From Paragonimus westermani (lineage: Eukaryota; Platyhelminthes; Trematoda; Plagiorchiida; Troglotrematidae), in the NCBI GenBank assembly GCA_008508345.1, contig QNGE01003840.1, positions 1-64,000 on the forward strand: a DNA stretch of 64,000 nt. The letters are read 5' to 3'. Below are positions 62,310 to 64,000 of this stretch, in pieces; position 1 is the first letter of the stretch; each line of letters begins with the position of its first letter. The notes under the pieces are model-generated. The model saw only the letters and a list, made by a program, of their open reading frames with translations. It ran no database searches and was not told the DNA's origin. A program made the translations under genes and the position numbers.

Positions 62310-63646
62310 TTCTGGGGGTTTTGTTACCGTTTCCTGTATCGCAATCTCTGTGAACGTACTAAGCGGTATTGTTCTCTCTGAACTTGGTATTATGATTAAA
62401 CTTTTAAAATCAGCAGTTGGAGAGGTCTTTCGATTTCATGTTTAATCAGTGTGTTGTGTGTGGCCGTCATTCACCTCTCTAACGTTCTCGCATATACAAC
62501 TCCCGATGACATGCCAAAATCTTCAGAAGACCAGTAACAGTGGAACATCCTGACTAGTACAATGACAAAAAGTATGCTTATCACGACTCTTACATGAGAG
62601 AAGAAAGAGTACCTTGCTGCTTTCACAAATAACTACAGCAATGCTAACTCTCCGGTCGAAATGGTGGACGACTGGTTATAAAACAAGGTAGCTGATACAA
62701 GGCTATGCTAACCATCGATTCCATAAGGAGTTTGATTGTCACGGGGCGATTTCGCCCATTCGTCAGGACTACATGAGCAACGATGAGAAGAAATTCTAGC
62801 GCTTCGTTCAAAAAAACGGAAGGTGGCATAGGGATCTTACGCATCCGGTTTGATAGCCTGCTGAATCGGATGAATGCCACCGGCTGAGTGGCCATGAAAC
62901 TTTGTCCCAACAAGCTATCAAGCAGCCACTTTATCTCTCCTCAGAGTTGATAAAGTCATCTGAAAGGACTAGTGTGCGACAGTTACTAACAACTTGGAAA
63001 CAGAAGGACTACAGATAACGGTAAATTACCAGGTTAATGCATGAAGCTTAGTGGTACAGTTTTTAAACAGACTTTATTCAATCTGTTTCACTTAGTCTGA
63101 TAATGTGACACTGTTTCACGAGAGTTTTAAGGCATCCCCCGTGTATGGATTTCGACGACAGGGCCCTCATCCAGTACATTGTCTAGTATCTTTGCAATTG
63201 ACTACTTAATTGAGTTGAAAAGGTTTTTGTAAGAATTTTCACCAATCGACTTATTTCCAAACTCGTTCACGGACTAATGTGAACAATGATCAGTGTTGAC
63301 TCCACACAAGACGCAGCCTCATTGACATGATGGTGGTTGCCTGAGAGTCCCGCAAGAATATTACGAACACGGTCAGTCGCTGTAAGTCATCTTCGTAGAT
63401 TCCCTCTAGGAATTTGGTTTCATAAGCCGTTAAGCGTTATTGTTTGTTTAGCCCCCTGGACGAGTTCAACAACCTAACTGAACTTTCGCGCTTGGGTGGA
63501 AAGGTGAAGATGTATTCATGTGGATTCACTTCTAGTGATCTTGATACTACCATTGGCTTGGGGCTGAGTTGTTCTTAGCCCCATCCTTTCTTAGCTAATC
63601 CAGCGATGCTTAACACGGTTATCGAGGTCTTAAAGGATGCCATTAG
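62310..63646. other. No gene called
   Basis: A minus-strand frame at 62,644-62,913 (89 codons) is open and somewhat GC-richer but unrecognised. Nothing else is supported. Confidence 0.35.
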
Positions 63647-63681
63647 AGGAACGACTGCCTGAAAGTAAGCTAGTCGTTCCT
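63647..63681. repeat. 10-bp inverted repeat
   Basis: aggaacgact, 15 bases, agtcgttcct. The stem is perfect; no function is evident. Confidence 0.6.
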
Positions 63682-63838
63682 AAATCTCTAAGGTTGTTAA
63701 CGTGGTTGTACGGCAGGAAAACCTAACTACTGCATCCACAGAAGGTGTAACTGGACCATTTTCGTTCGTTGAATTCTCGACACATATTGGACCTCTGGCA
63801 ACTAGGAATTACTGATGAGTAGTCAGGGATGTGGTTTA

Positions 63839-63949
63839 TTTTCAAGTTGACCATCACCCACATTCGATCGCAGCGTTCGCATTCAGATAGACATTCCAAC
63901 CAGCCTNGCGAACGCTGCGATCGAATGTGGGTGATGGTCAACTTGAAAA
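63839..63949. repeat. Perfect 42-bp inverted repeat with N in loop
   Basis: 63,839-63,880 is the exact reverse complement of 63,908-63,949, with a 27-base loop that contains the lone N at 63,907. Matching ends abruptly on both sides. The N beside the start of the second arm suggests a sequence join rather than a biological hairpin. Confidence 0.9.
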
Positions 63950-64000
63950 CTAGAAATTACCTCATAAACCAGGGTAATTCCTCGAATGAAAATATGAGAA

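Noticed and set aside
1..64000. CRISPR arrays, rRNA, intact tRNA genes, bacterial promoters or operons
   Set aside because: No regularly spaced repeats or rRNA-like blocks were seen. The tRNA-like segments are degraded SINE heads that do not fold as complete tRNAs.

Overview
The window looks like nuclear DNA of a parasitic flatworm, most likely a digenean trematode, although a cestode is not excluded. It is AT-rich and gene-poor. Short coding exons sit between long introns, and one intron appears to be only 31 bp, a size class known from schistosomes and their relatives. The intergenic DNA is full of decayed RTE-type and CR1/Jockey-type LINEs, a Penelope-like element and tRNA-derived SINEs. 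There is no operon, rRNA, CRISPR or other prokaryotic feature. All gene models are read by eye from splice signals, reading frame and phase.

1-21,502: a very large inverted repeat. Two arms of 8,194 bp (1-8,194 and 13,309-21,502) are reverse complements wherever compared, homopolymer lengths included. They flank a 5,114-bp unique spacer, and the left arm reaches the first base of the window. I recognise no gene in the arms, only a SINE. 21,503-24,130 holds two LINE 3' fragments and one copy of a roughly 215-bp repeat that recurs at 39 kb.

24,360-36,057 (minus strand): a probable gene for a single-pass TGF-beta-receptor-superfamily protein. Its ten-cysteine three-finger ectodomain most resembles the BAMBI pseudoreceptor. 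A separate exon carries a transmembrane helix, and a long Ser/Thr/Gln-rich terminal exon has no kinase. The upstream signal-peptide exon was not found.

36,058-54,500: mostly retroelement debris. It includes an RTE-type reverse transcriptase interrupted by a 54-N gap, a minus-strand tRNA-derived SINE, a possible multi-pass membrane-protein exon, a Penelope-like element with RT end and GIY-YIG endonuclease, and a 949-N gap flanked by identical 236-bp sequence, almost certainly an unmerged contig overlap.

54,811-58,949 (plus strand): six candidate exons with consistent phases. They encode an unrecognised cysteine-containing, probably extracellular protein, and the last two exons are separated by the 31-bp intron. 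60,361-61,010 is a decayed CR1/Jockey-like RT. 61,770-62,309 may encode a small secreted peptide in two exons. The window ends in a perfect 42-bp inverted repeat with a single N in its loop, probably another assembly seam.
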